From a virus: a stretch of DNA of 30,181 nt. The stretch spans positions 1 to 30,181 of the IMG/VR virus record IMGVR_UViG_3300022933_000015. One strand, given 5' to 3'. Positions 14,262 through 20,517 of this stretch are shown piece after piece; within the stretch, counting starts at the first letter, position 1, and each line of letters opens with the position of its first letter. Below the pieces are notes generated by a model. It worked only from the letters and a program-made list of their open reading frames with translations. It was not told the DNA's origin and did not search any database. Both the position numbers and the translations under genes were made by a program.

Positions 14262-14627
14262 CTAGAAAGGAATTTCTTTGCTTTGAGGTTTAGCTTGTTT
14301 AGGTCTAGGTTCATTCTTGTAACCAGATAAAATATTACCTGATTCATTAATCCAACCAATTAAACCTTTGTGTCCACCAGCTTCAGAGTAATTCATTTCG
14401 CCAGTAAATTTATCATCACCTTTGAATAGAACTCCTACTTGAGCAAACACTTTAACAAACTTAGTATTACCATCTCTTGATGCACCTTTAACACCAAGTA
14501 TTGTACCCTTGTTGCCATTATCTAAATTTACATTTCCTGAGAAATCAATTTTGATGGCTTTTTCATTGTTGGCATCATAAGGAAATAATACCCAATCCTT
14601 TTGCTTACCACTACCATTGTCTGACAT
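14262..14627 (-). CDS. Putative single-stranded DNA-binding protein
   Basis: The ATG at 14627 is chosen because GGAGG lies five bases upstream on the minus strand; an in-frame ATG at 14639 lacks this. The 121-residue protein is beta-rich (KDWVLFPYDAN, KIDFSGNV, KGTILGVKGASRDGNTKFVKVFAQVGVLF, KGLIGWINE) with a disordered basic linker. It ends in SKEIPF, resembling the acidic-Ile-Pro-Phe tip of SSB proteins. It lies directly downstream of the annealing protein gene, the usual partner. The OB-fold is inferred, not shown. Confidence 0.6.
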   Translation of the reverse strand: MSDNGSGKQKDWVLFPYDANNEKAIKIDFSGNVNLDNGNKGTILGVKGASRDGNTKFVKVFAQVGVLFKGDDKFTGEMNYSEAGGHKGLIGWINESGNILSGYKNEPRPKQAKPQSKEIPF

Positions 14628-15204
14628 TTTGTCCTCCATTTTGTTTTATTGATTGTTGTTGTGATTCAAAGTCTTTTTCTATTGAATCATTTTGTTTCTT
14701 CCAATCGGAATACAAAGCTGTCAACTTGGTTTCTGTTGTTTGCTTTTTAATTGTATCTTTAATTGAAACTTGTTGAGTAGATCCCTTTTGATTGTTTAAG
14801 GCATTTACTAATTCTTCTGCACTAGCATATTCAGTTCCTGATAGACCAAAGGCTGCTAAACATCTTCCTAAAGAACTAGAACTACAGTTCTCCATAGCAC
14901 TTGTTTTATTTATAAAGTTAGCATTTCTATGTTCTTCTGCATGACCAACAGCATAAATAGTATCAGAAATATATAGTTCGGTCTTAACCACAACTCTCTC
15001 ATTATCATGGAATAGTATTTCTTCATTAAATCTAGCTTCAGGGAAATATTGTAAAAGATGTCTATGTCTTTCATTAACAGTTGAATATTTTTTACCTTTA
15101 ATATCAACAGTTGGAATTTTATTAGCACTTGTTAAACATTCCTTTCTTCTTTCTTTAAACCCTCCCTTACTTTTTTCTTCTGTCGTCTGTGGCTTTAGTT
15201 TCAT
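14611..15204 (-). CDS. ssDNA-annealing recombination protein (ERF/Rad52-superfamily-like)
   Basis: The 197-residue protein has the arrangement of phage single-strand annealing proteins: VDIKGKKYSTVNERHRHLLQYFPEARF, VVVKTELYI strand, AVGHAEEHR, and the signature SAMENCSSSSLGRCLAAFGLSGTEYASAEELVNAL at about residues 105-139. That signature corresponds to the usual 'S-x-lEnc-x-(T/S)SA-x-GRaLA-x-hG-x-(G)-(E)-xASA-(D/E)E' segment. A Gln/Lys-rich tail follows. It should anneal complementary strands made by the exonuclease. An AAAGGAAAAA ribosome site precedes the start. The exact subfamily is uncertain. Confidence 0.7.
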   Translation of the reverse strand: MKLKPQTTEEKSKGGFKERRKECLTSANKIPTVDIKGKKYSTVNERHRHLLQYFPEARFNEEILFHDNERVVVKTELYISDTIYAVGHAEEHRNANFINKTSAMENCSSSSLGRCLAAFGLSGTEYASAEELVNALNNQKGSTQQVSIKDTIKKQTTETKLTALYSDWKKQNDSIEKDFESQQQSIKQNGGQNVRQW

Positions 15205-15454
15205 TTTTTCCTTTCATTTGTATCTTTTGGTTTTCTTTAATTTGGTCAACATCTTTCTGTGCTTTAGCTTCTAAATAGCTTTTATTCTTAGCAACCATTT
15301 GATCTTTAAGTTCAAGTAAATCTAATTTCTTTTTTAGTTCTGATATTTCGTTATCCCTTAAATGTAATTGCTCAATATGTTTCTTTTCATTTTGTTCATA
15401 AGCTCTAATTTTACTTTGCATCTTTGCAAGTTCCATCATTACCTGGTCTGTCAT
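15167..15454 (-). CDS. 95-residue coiled-coil protein
   Basis: Nearly the whole protein is charged heptad helix (MMELAKMQSKIRAYEQNEKKHIEQLHLRDNEISELKKKLDLLELKDQ), ending in a very Lys-rich tail. The start overlaps the stop of the exonuclease N-half gene (TAATG), and its end overlaps the annealing protein gene by 38 bases. It may bridge components of the recombination set. No family is recognised. Confidence 0.55.
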   Translation of the reverse strand: MTDQVMMELAKMQSKIRAYEQNEKKHIEQLHLRDNEISELKKKLDLLELKDQMVAKNKSYLEAKAQKDVDQIKENQKIQMKGKNETKATDDRRKK

Positions 15455-15705
15455 TATTTTTTCCCTTTCATTACTTCTTCAAATGTTAATTTATGAACAA
15501 TCAAATCTTGAACTGCCTGACCTACTATAGCTCCTATGTCCATGTTAAGATTTCCTAACAAATCTTTTCTTTCTTTAGCAGTTAAAATTACATAATCATT
15601 AAACCATATATCTAAACTTTTATTTAATTGACTTGGACTTAGATGATCTGCTGTAAATGTTCCGCCTTCTTCTTTTCTTGTCCACTCTTTCCCAATTGTT
15701 TTCAT
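15454..15705 (-). CDS. Apparent N-terminal segment of a RecB/Cas4-like exonuclease, as a separate gene
   Basis: The 83-residue protein reads WTRKEEGGTF, DHLSPSQLNKSLDIWFNDYVILTAKERKDL, NLNMDIGAIVGQAVQDLIV, LTFEEVMKGKK. This matches the entry segment of phage PD-(D/E)XK exonucleases: a LS-P/x-S-x-L-N helix, an aromatic helix with W and Y, and an h-x-x-G-x-x-V/F-(G/E)-x-A helix. It stops with no catalytic residues. The catalytic remainder is found at 12063-12701, 2.75 kb downstream in the same arm. AAGGAATAT is its ribosome site. It could also be a relic. Confidence 0.55.
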   Translation of the reverse strand: MKTIGKEWTRKEEGGTFTADHLSPSQLNKSLDIWFNDYVILTAKERKDLLGNLNMDIGAIVGQAVQDLIVHKLTFEEVMKGKK

Positions 15706-15759
15706 ATATTCCTTTTAGTTAATGGAACAAAAATAGTCAATAAATTATACAAATTATAT

Positions 15760-16413
15760 TCAATTTGAGAGTTCATTATCAAATATTATTGTAGCATTAA
15801 AACTAAATGAGATTCTTTCTTTATCTTCATCATCTGTATTATAGGGATAAACAACATGAGATAGTGAGTTTGGGAACAATATCCAATCCCTAACCTCTGG
15901 CATAACTCTATAAGAATTATTATTAAACATATTTTCTGATCCTTCTATAAATTCAACCTGACCTGAAAAATCGTTATGTTCTTTTGCGTTAGTTGTTGAA
16001 ATCATTTTAGGTATTTGTAAATAACCAACGCAGCTTAAATGATAATTACCATGAACATATTCAGTATGGGTATGGCAAGGGTTATAATCTCCAGGTTTTG
16101 ATATTACATACCAAGCAGAATTAATTAGAATAGATTTAATCTTATGTTCTATGTGATTTTTAACATAAGTATTAATAATAGGATCAAAAAACTTTTGTTT
16201 CCATTTAAGCATAATTTCTGGTGAAATTAGATACTCTGAATCTACATGACCGACTAACTTTTTAGACCAATCATGGTTCTTTTGTTTTTCTTTATCTTCT
16301 CTTATTTCTTTTAAATCATTACTAAAATCTTTTATAAGTTCTAATGGCATAACTGCTTTAGCAACTGTTGAGCCAAAAGGTTTAAATAATTTAAAATTTA
16401 TCTTGTCCGACAT
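15760..16413 (-). CDS. Putative 2OG-Fe(II) oxygenase
   Basis: The 217-residue protein has the double-stranded beta-helix pattern of the phage 2OG-Fe(II) oxygenase family: GDYNPCHTHTEYVHG (metal ligands His114 and His116), later DWILFPNSLSHVVYPYN with His186, and DKERISFSFNATI with Arg200 as likely 2-oxoglutarate contact. The substrate is unknown; related phage enzymes are often suspected of hydroxylating proteins or nucleotides. GGAGGAAG precedes the ATG. It overlaps the upstream nuclease-like gene by 23 bases. Confidence 0.7.
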   Translation of the reverse strand: MSDKINFKLFKPFGSTVAKAVMPLELIKDFSNDLKEIREDKEKQKNHDWSKKLVGHVDSEYLISPEIMLKWKQKFFDPIINTYVKNHIEHKIKSILINSAWYVISKPGDYNPCHTHTEYVHGNYHLSCVGYLQIPKMISTTNAKEHNDFSGQVEFIEGSENMFNNNSYRVMPEVRDWILFPNSLSHVVYPYNTDDEDKERISFSFNATIIFDNELSN

Positions 16414-16903
16414 CTTCCTCCAATGGTTTAAGTTCTTTTAATTCAATTTTGTATGCAGCAGGTCTATCTTGGTAGCCAAAATTTGATAGCTTTTCTGGTG
16501 GGAGATCATCATTATAAATAAATGAACCCATAATACTAAAATTAAAATCTTTATCATTATCTTTAATTATCAAAAAATAATTTCCTTTCTTTTCTCCAGG
16601 TCTTATCAATAAAAAATTATATGATTTCTTTTCCTGTGTCCTTATCTCTATATTGTTTTGAAAGTCTGAGTCTGAATAGAATTGGTTATCATCTGAGTAA
16701 GATCCATTATAGAAAGAATTTGTAACTTTAGCATAACAAATTTCTCCTAATGCACCTAAGAATCCATCAAATAATTGATTTTTAATATTTTTATTATAAC
16801 CATATGAAAAACCTTTACCCATTCTAAGATTACCAATAAATCTTTTTTGAGCTGTGTTATAAGCCATTTCAACTTCGTTAGCTTCTAATTTAACTTTTAT
16901 CAT
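16391..16903 (-). CDS. PD-(D/E)XK nuclease-like phage protein, probably degenerate or atypical
   Basis: The 170-residue protein shows a resolvase-like layout: helix with GALGEICYAKV (Glu54), an acidic stretch with Asp80, and NNIEIRTQ where the usual E-x-K is E86-x-R88. Strands YNFLLIRPGEKKGNYFLIIKD and FSIMGSFIYN follow. A widespread phage family has the same 'G-x-x-GE ... D-x-x-x-(x)-EVRT ... irp-x-D' pattern. Replacement of Lys by Arg leaves activity uncertain. AAGGAG lies six bases upstream of the ATG. Confidence 0.5.
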   Translation of the reverse strand: MIKVKLEANEVEMAYNTAQKRFIGNLRMGKGFSYGYNKNIKNQLFDGFLGALGEICYAKVTNSFYNGSYSDDNQFYSDSDFQNNIEIRTQEKKSYNFLLIRPGEKKGNYFLIIKDNDKDFNFSIMGSFIYNDDLPPEKLSNFGYQDRPAAYKIELKELKPLEEDVGQDKF

Positions 16904-17096
16904 TTCTTCTCCTTGTAAATAGAGTTCTCCAAAACCATGAACGCATCATAGATATAACTGTAAAGATAACTGCTATATGGAAGCTCTCTAATATTGTTGG
17001 GTGTAAATCAAAGAATGGAAATATAAACAATTGAATTAATGTAGATAAAATTAATCCACTTCCTACATCAATTATAGTTTCAAATAGATTTCTCAT
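16890..17096 (-). CDS. Two-TM membrane protein (DUF7220-like)
   Basis: The 68-residue protein has two hydrophobic helices (about 12-29 and 38-52) joined by FPFFDLHPT, ending in SMMRSWFWRTLFTRR. The pattern 'hydrophobic helix, QLhhFPhF-x-h-x-x-(S/T), hydrophobic helix, R-(S/x)-(Y/W)-x-x-R-(R/x)-hF' is that of a small membrane family common in marine phages (I recall DUF7220). It sits in the inner membrane; function unknown. Ribosome site GAAAGGATAAAA. Confidence 0.6.
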   Translation of the reverse strand: MRNLFETIIDVGSGLILSTLIQLFIFPFFDLHPTILESFHIAVIFTVISMMRSWFWRTLFTRRRNDKS

Positions 17097-17280
17097 TTTT
17101 ATCCTTTCTTGCTTGATCTAATTGTTTAACCCTTTTTTCATATTCTTCAATGCTTTCACCTGAGAAATATTTAAACCAGCAATTTGCACAGTAATTTTTA
17201 CCTTTTTCTACTATATCGGCATTCATACCGCATTTAATACATTGCCTTACATCACCAAATAAGTTTTTTTTATCCGACAT
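17080..17280 (-). CDS. Zinc-ribbon protein
   Basis: The ATG at 17280 (MSDKKNLFGDV) has AAAGG eight bases upstream and is preferred to an in-frame GTG at 17289. The 66-residue protein has RQCIKCGMNADIV and NYCANCWFKYF, a Cys-x2-Cys ... Cys-x2-Cys zinc ribbon, followed by a charged helix. It may bind DNA, RNA or polymerase. It overlaps the HNH gene end by 11 bases and the two-TM gene start by 17. Confidence 0.6.
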   Translation of the reverse strand: MSDKKNLFGDVRQCIKCGMNADIVEKGKNYCANCWFKYFSGESIEEYEKRVKQLDQARKDKNEKSI

Positions 17281-18214
17281 ATCTAGCACCTTTGCTTAAA
17301 TTTTCAGTTGCCCATAAAGGTTGTAAATTTTTATAATTACAACATTTATATTGGTCATTTACATTTAATAAATTAAAATGTGCCATTGGTTTAATATGGT
17401 CAATGTGCCATTTACCAAAATTTTTCCAATTCATTCCTTGTTTAAATTGTTTTTCTAAATGGTTTTTTAAATATAACCAATCGCAACCTATTAATTTTGA
17501 GGTATTTACTTTTTTCTTTGCTAAACCTCTTTTAATATATTGATAAAATCTTGTTCTTAATCTTGATTTTAAAATAAAAATAGGATCATTTTTTAATCTT
17601 TCTCTTATTAGGTTTCTAGCTCTTTCTTTTATTTCAGGTCTTTGTGAGTATTCTTTAGATTGTTTTTTAATATGATCTTTGTTTTTTAATTTATATGCTT
17701 TCTTTTTAGCTTTTACATAATCTTTTTTATACCATTCTCTTAACCATAATAATCTTCTTTGTTTATTTTTAGGCTTACTTTCATATATTTTTAAATATAA
17801 TTTTTTTTTAATTTTATATGATTCTTTTGATTGAGCTTTTTTAGAATATACCTTTATTTTATCTTTGTTTTTACTTAACCATGCTTTTCTTACATTATTG
17901 TAATGTTCTTTAAATTTAGGATTAGTATTTAATAAATGTTTCTTCCTTATTCTATCTCTTTTTAAAGCCATTTGATGAGAGCAAGATTTAGAACAATACA
18001 GATTTCTAATAATATTAGGTTTTTGAAATTGTTTATTACAAAATTTGCAATTTAATTTAACATTAAAAACTTTTAATGCAGCTCTTTCTCTTTTTCTTTT
18101 GTTTCTATAATCCCTTTGACATCTATAAGAACAATGTTTCGGAATTGAAGTTATATTTTGAAAAGTAAATTTTTTATTACAACTTTTACAAACTAATTTT
18201 TTAATTAGTGGCAT
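17270..18214 (-). CDS. HNH endonuclease with two N-terminal zinc fingers (homing-type)
   Basis: The 314-residue protein has two Cys4 fingers (Cys9, 12, 28, 32; Cys56, 59, 74, 78). A very Lys/Arg-rich helical linker of about 130 residues follows. The HNH-type domain contains GCDWLYLKNHLEKQF, then GKWHIDHIKPM (His270, Asp272, His273) and NYKNLQPLWATENLSKG. This is the architecture of free-standing phage homing endonucleases. Compared with neighbours of 20-70 residues it is large and strikingly AT-rich, and it looks like a recent insert. Confidence 0.8.
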   Translation of the reverse strand: MPLIKKLVCKSCNKKFTFQNITSIPKHCSYRCQRDYRNKRKRERAALKVFNVKLNCKFCNKQFQKPNIIRNLYCSKSCSHQMALKRDRIRKKHLLNTNPKFKEHYNNVRKAWLSKNKDKIKVYSKKAQSKESYKIKKKLYLKIYESKPKNKQRRLLWLREWYKKDYVKAKKKAYKLKNKDHIKKQSKEYSQRPEIKERARNLIRERLKNDPIFILKSRLRTRFYQYIKRGLAKKKVNTSKLIGCDWLYLKNHLEKQFKQGMNWKNFGKWHIDHIKPMAHFNLLNVNDQYKCCNYKNLQPLWATENLSKGARYVG

Positions 18215-18263
18215 AATAAAAAATCCATAGAGCTAACTCTATAGTGATAATTGTTTCAAGCAT
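18201..18263 (-). CDS. Possible 20-residue hydrophobic peptide
   Basis: ATG at 18263 follows AAAGGAAC on the minus strand and encodes MLETIITIELALWIFYYATN, ending inside the start of the HNH gene. It could be a true micro-membrane peptide or the remaining 5' end of a small membrane gene interrupted by the HNH gene. Length makes this weak. Confidence 0.25.
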   Translation of the reverse strand: MLETIITIELALWIFYYATN

Positions 18264-18409
18264 TCTATTTGTTCCTTTCTTTTATGGTTTTTAATTCTAT
18301 TCCAAGTAACACCATTGATAGACCTAGATCCTTCAATAATGTTCTTAAAAGTTTGTATAGCTAATCTTTCTATATTTAGCTTAATTAAGAGTTTGTCTTT
18401 TTCTTTCAT
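18239..18409 (-). CDS. 56-residue basic helical protein
   Basis: This ORF fills the gap between the HNH gene and the 61-residue gene. It starts 29 bases inside the latter (AAATGA junction region). The product is helical and basic (KDKLLIKLNIERLAIQTFKNIIEG, INGVTWNRIKNHKRKEQIECLKQL). The ribosome site is weak. No family is recognised. Confidence 0.4.
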   Translation of the reverse strand: MKEKDKLLIKLNIERLAIQTFKNIIEGSRSINGVTWNRIKNHKRKEQIECLKQLSL

Positions 18410-18566
18410 TTATATTCTTTTTTAATTGGTTTAGTTTCTTGCTCCAAAGCTCTTTCCAACCTTGAGGACAGTTCCATTTCATATATTCTAAATTTTTCAA
18501 TCTCCTTTTATCCCTTGAAGCTATATTAAAATCATAGACTAAAGGCAATCCATATTTATTTCTCAC
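18381..18566 (-). CDS. 61-residue basic hypothetical protein
   Basis: GTG start at 18566 overlaps the upstream stop (TAGTG) and follows a GGGGGG ribosome-site-like run. The protein is Lys/Arg/Trp-rich (YDFNIASRDKRRLKNLEYMKW, CPQGWKELWSKKLNQLKKNINERKR), suggesting nucleic-acid contact. No family is recognised. Confidence 0.5.
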   Translation of the reverse strand: MRNKYGLPLVYDFNIASRDKRRLKNLEYMKWNCPQGWKELWSKKLNQLKKNINERKRQTLN

Positions 18567-18673
18567 TATATCCCCCCTTGTGTTGCTAGTTGATGAAGTA
18601 CCATTAACCCTAAAATTACAAATACACTTACCGCAAATGTGAACCCTAGAACGTAGTATATATATTTTTTCAT
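18566..18673 (-). CDS. 35-residue single-pass membrane peptide
   Basis: ATG with AAAGGGAAC upstream. The peptide has one hydrophobic helix (about residues 5-27, YYVLGFTFAVSVFVILGLMVL) and a short polar tail. Both ends overlap neighbours: the start lies in the upstream stop (CAATGA) and the stop overlaps the downstream GTG (TAGTG). This indicates genuine coupled translation. Function unknown. Confidence 0.5.
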   Translation of the reverse strand: MKKYIYYVLGFTFAVSVFVILGLMVLHQLATQGGI

Positions 18674-18774
18674 TGTTCCCTTTCTTTAAGTTTATTTATT
18701 ATCTTATTAGTGCCTAAAATAACACCATAAACGCAATATAAGCCTATTACAGAGGCTATTATTATAAAAAGCAC
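18670..18774 (-). CDS. 34-residue single-pass membrane peptide
   Basis: GTG start (18774) overlaps the upstream TAG (TAGTG). The peptide has an N-terminal hydrophobic helix (LFIIIASVIGLYCVYGVIL) and a Lys/Glu tail whose codons hold the AAAGGGAA ribosome site of the next gene. This is the same type of micro-membrane protein as its neighbour. Function unknown. Confidence 0.45.
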   Translation of the reverse strand: MLFIIIASVIGLYCVYGVILGTNKIINKLKEREQ

Positions 18775-18950
18775 TATAACAACCCTATTTCTTTTATTTG
18801 ATCGTTATATATACAATTGGCACTTTTGAAACTTTCAACAAAATTAAAAAAATCTAGTAATGAATCAAAAGATTTTTCAAAGTCATGTTTTATAGTTTCT
18901 ATTGTGTCTGTTTTTTTATTCCAGGTCTTATAAGTAATATAATATTTCAT
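18774..18950 (-). CDS. 58-residue acidic hypothetical protein
   Basis: ATG at 18950 has AAAAGGATA upstream. The product (MKYYITYKTWNKKTDTIETIKHDFEKSFDSLLDFFNFVESFKSANC...) looks like a beta strand followed by helices and has one cysteine. Its stop overlaps the next gene's GTG. No family is recognised. Confidence 0.5.
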   Translation of the reverse strand: MKYYITYKTWNKKTDTIETIKHDFEKSFDSLLDFFNFVESFKSANCIYNDQIKEIGLL

Positions 18951-18961
18951 ATTATCCTTTT

Positions 18962-19156
18962 TTAGTTAATAGTGTTGTTAATTGGTTTATGATTATTGAA
19001 AGATAACTCAGCTCTAAATCTTTGAATTTCATCTTTAAAATGAAAACTTTCAATAGTATGCTTTGCAATCTTTCCCTTTTCAAAGAACAACCAACAAGAA
19101 GTTTCCTTTATTGGTTGTCCCATGTCTTTTAATTGATAGTTAGATAATATTTTCAT
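18962..19156 (-). CDS. 64-residue hypothetical protein
   Basis: AGAGGTAAC precedes the ATG. The protein (MKILSNYQLKDMGQPIKETSCWLFFEKGKIAKHTIESFHFKDEIQRFRAEL) has a beta-rich start, one cysteine, and a helical middle. It is the second gene of the leftward arm. No family is recognised. Confidence 0.5.
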   Translation of the reverse strand: MKILSNYQLKDMGQPIKETSCWLFFEKGKIAKHTIESFHFKDEIQRFRAELSFNNHKPINNTIN

Positions 19157-19164
19157 AGTTACCT

Positions 19165-19680
19165 CTATTTTAAGTTATTTTTAATTAAACAAGTATTATA
19201 AGCTCTTGAACCAACTGCAGCTAAATAGCTCTTAGCCTTGTTTTCATTCTGTTTTAACTTCTCTGATTGCTCTGGTGTTGGATTTGTAACAAACTCAACT
19301 TTAACACCTTTCCAAGCATGGTTTTTAGCTTTTAAAAAACAAATAGCCTTTTGGGATAGCTCTGGAAGTTGTTGAACATCTACTGATCTAGTAAACTCAA
19401 CTATATCTTTATCATTTGAATAACCGCTTAAACCTTTCCAAGAAATAAAGTTTTTACCATCTTTAATATCTGAGGTTAAAACTCCCACTTCAGAATATGT
19501 TGAAGTCTTAGCCTTGTTCCACTCTCCAGATTTAGGATTTTTAGTAGATGAAACTAATCTAGTACCTTTTTTGTTAGTCTCTAACCAAAATCTCTTGCTA
19601 GTTTTTTTAAATCCATAAGGGTAATTATCAACCTCTACTGAATTTTTAAAACTGTCTTTGTTATATATATATGTTGTCAT
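19165..19680 (-). CDS. First gene of the leftward arm, 171-residue protein of unknown function
   Basis: The frame is open to 19725, but that upstream ATG would fall inside the promoter itself (-10 box at 19717-19722). The ATG at 19680 has GAAAGGAAAG upstream, so the start is MTTYIYNKDSF. The protein is beta-rich and basic (NYPYGFKKTSKRFWLETNKKGTRLVSSTKN) with a helical C-terminus (TPEQSEKLKQNENKAKSYLAAVGSRAYNTCL). As the first gene behind the strongest promoter in the window, it is probably made at once after infection and may act on the host. Confidence 0.6.
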   Translation of the reverse strand: MTTYIYNKDSFKNSVEVDNYPYGFKKTSKRFWLETNKKGTRLVSSTKNPKSGEWNKAKTSTYSEVGVLTSDIKDGKNFISWKGLSGYSNDKDIVEFTRSVDVQQLPELSQKAICFLKAKNHAWKGVKVEFVTNPTPEQSEKLKQNENKAKSYLAAVGSRAYNTCLIKNNLK

Positions 19681-19716
19681 GTTTTCTTTCCTTTGTTGAT
19701 TTGCTTTCATACTAAA

Positions 19717-19744
19717 CTTATACAAGTTTTGTTCTATATGTCAA
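19717..19744 (-). promoter_or_regulatory. Strong leftward early promoter
   Basis: On the minus strand TTGACA (19739-19744, perfect consensus) and TATAAG (19717-19722, five of six) are separated by 16 bases. The predicted transcript begins near 19710, about 30 bases before the ATG at 19680. This is the best sigma-70-type promoter I see in the window and would drive the long early arm with host RNA polymerase. Confidence 0.7.
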
Positions 19745-19776
19745 ACTATAAAAGCTAAGATTGTATAAATATTTAT

Positions 19777-19793
19777 GTTCGCTAAATGTTCTT
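19777..19793 (-). repeat. 17-bp motif, copy 1 (promoter hub)
   Basis: Read on the minus strand this is AAGAACATTTAGCGAAC. A near copy (15 of 17 identical) lies at 21343-21359 on the plus strand. Here it sits between the leftward and rightward promoters, over the -35 zone of the rightward promoter, so it could be a regulator binding site. Confidence 0.45.
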
Positions 19794-19799
19794 ATTGAT

Positions 19800-19805
19800 T
19801 ATAAT
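19800..19805 (+). promoter_or_regulatory. Rightward promoter (-10 box) for the replication cassette
   Basis: A perfect TATAAT lies 42 bases before the ATG at 19847. No good -35 hexamer is seen 16-18 bases upstream (GTTCGC at 17), where copy 1 of the 17-bp motif lies. The promoter may therefore need an activator. The leader then carries GAAAGGAAGG as ribosome site. Confidence 0.45.
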
Positions 19806-19846
19806 ATGATTAAGTATTAAACAACACCCTGAAAGGAAGGCAAATT

Positions 19847-20233
19847 ATGAGTAAAAAAGGGTTTACAATGATTCCGAACCAATTAATTATTGATGAGGGG
19901 TTGAGCAAGGAGGCAAAAGCATTATTTGTTTATTTGCGGTATTTATCGCCAAATTTTAGGATCTTAAGAAATGCCACATTATTGACAAAATTAGATATGT
20001 GCTTGTCCACACTTCAAAAGGCTAAAAATGAGCTTATGAAAGAGGGTTATTTAGTTATCCACAGAAAGACCTCAGCCAATAAATATGAGCTAAGACTACC
20101 TACTAAACAAGCACCTGATAGAGTACCAAATACTCATATGGGTAAGTACCAAACACTTAGTATTAAGAAGAACAATACTACTCTATATAATAATATACTT
20201 CATAAGAAAGGTTTTAAAGGTTTTAAGAAATGA
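19847..20233 (+). CDS. Winged-helix replication-initiator-like protein
   Basis: The 128-residue protein starts KGFTMIPNQLIIDEGLSKEAKALFVYLRYLSP, continues RNATLLTKLDMCLSTLQKAKNELMKEGYLVIHRK, and then turns basic and disordered. This is the helix-turn-helix with wing found at the N-terminus of phage replication proteins and replisome organisers (L/I-x-x-x-x-LS-x-x-AK-x-h-Y-x-x-L...L..L....Gyh...). No helicase-loader domain follows. As the first rightward gene in a phage with no polymerase here, it probably marks the replication origin for host machinery. Confidence 0.65.
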   Translation: MSKKGFTMIPNQLIIDEGLSKEAKALFVYLRYLSPNFRILRNATLLTKLDMCLSTLQKAKNELMKEGYLVIHRKTSANKYELRLPTKQAPDRVPNTHMGKYQTLSIKKNNTTLYNNILHKKGFKGFKK

Positions 20234-20517
20234 ATGAAGATGAATATTACTATAATAATGAACCTTTACAATTAAGTTATAAGAACACCTATACCGCCGA
20301 TCAGAAAATTGAAATAGTTTTACAGATTGAGAACGATTTCAAGAGTGGAATGCTCACCGCTGAGCAAATGCGTTATATAGTCAACAATCTTAAGTTTGGA
20401 GCTTGGACAGTTCAAAATATTATAGATAAAATGATGTTTAATAATAAGATTAAGATTAATCCTATTACCCTTGATAATAGAACATTTAAAAAAAAACCTA
20501 TGCCTTTTGATTTGTAA
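20230..20517 (+). CDS. 95-residue protein of the replication cassette, unknown function
   Basis: The ATG overlaps the previous stop (ATGA). The acidic N-terminus (MNEDEYYYNNEPLQ) leads to a helical domain (QKIEIVLQIENDFKSGMLTAEQMRYIVNNLKFGAWTVQNIIDKMMF) and a basic tail. Tight coupling to the winged-helix gene suggests a shared replication role, for example as a loader or partner. No family is recognised. Confidence 0.5.
   Translation: MNEDEYYYNNEPLQLSYKNTYTADQKIEIVLQIENDFKSGMLTAEQMRYIVNNLKFGAWTVQNIIDKMMFNNKIKINPITLDNRTFKKKPMPFDL

Noticed and set aside
14910-15128. Minus-strand ORF of 72 codons inside the annealing protein gene
   Set aside because: Different frame of a gene with a clear family signature.
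15712-15740. Promoter TTGACT-17-TAAAAG before the 83-residue gene
   Set aside because: The -10 would overlap the ribosome site and give a transcript starting at the ATG, so it is more likely chance.
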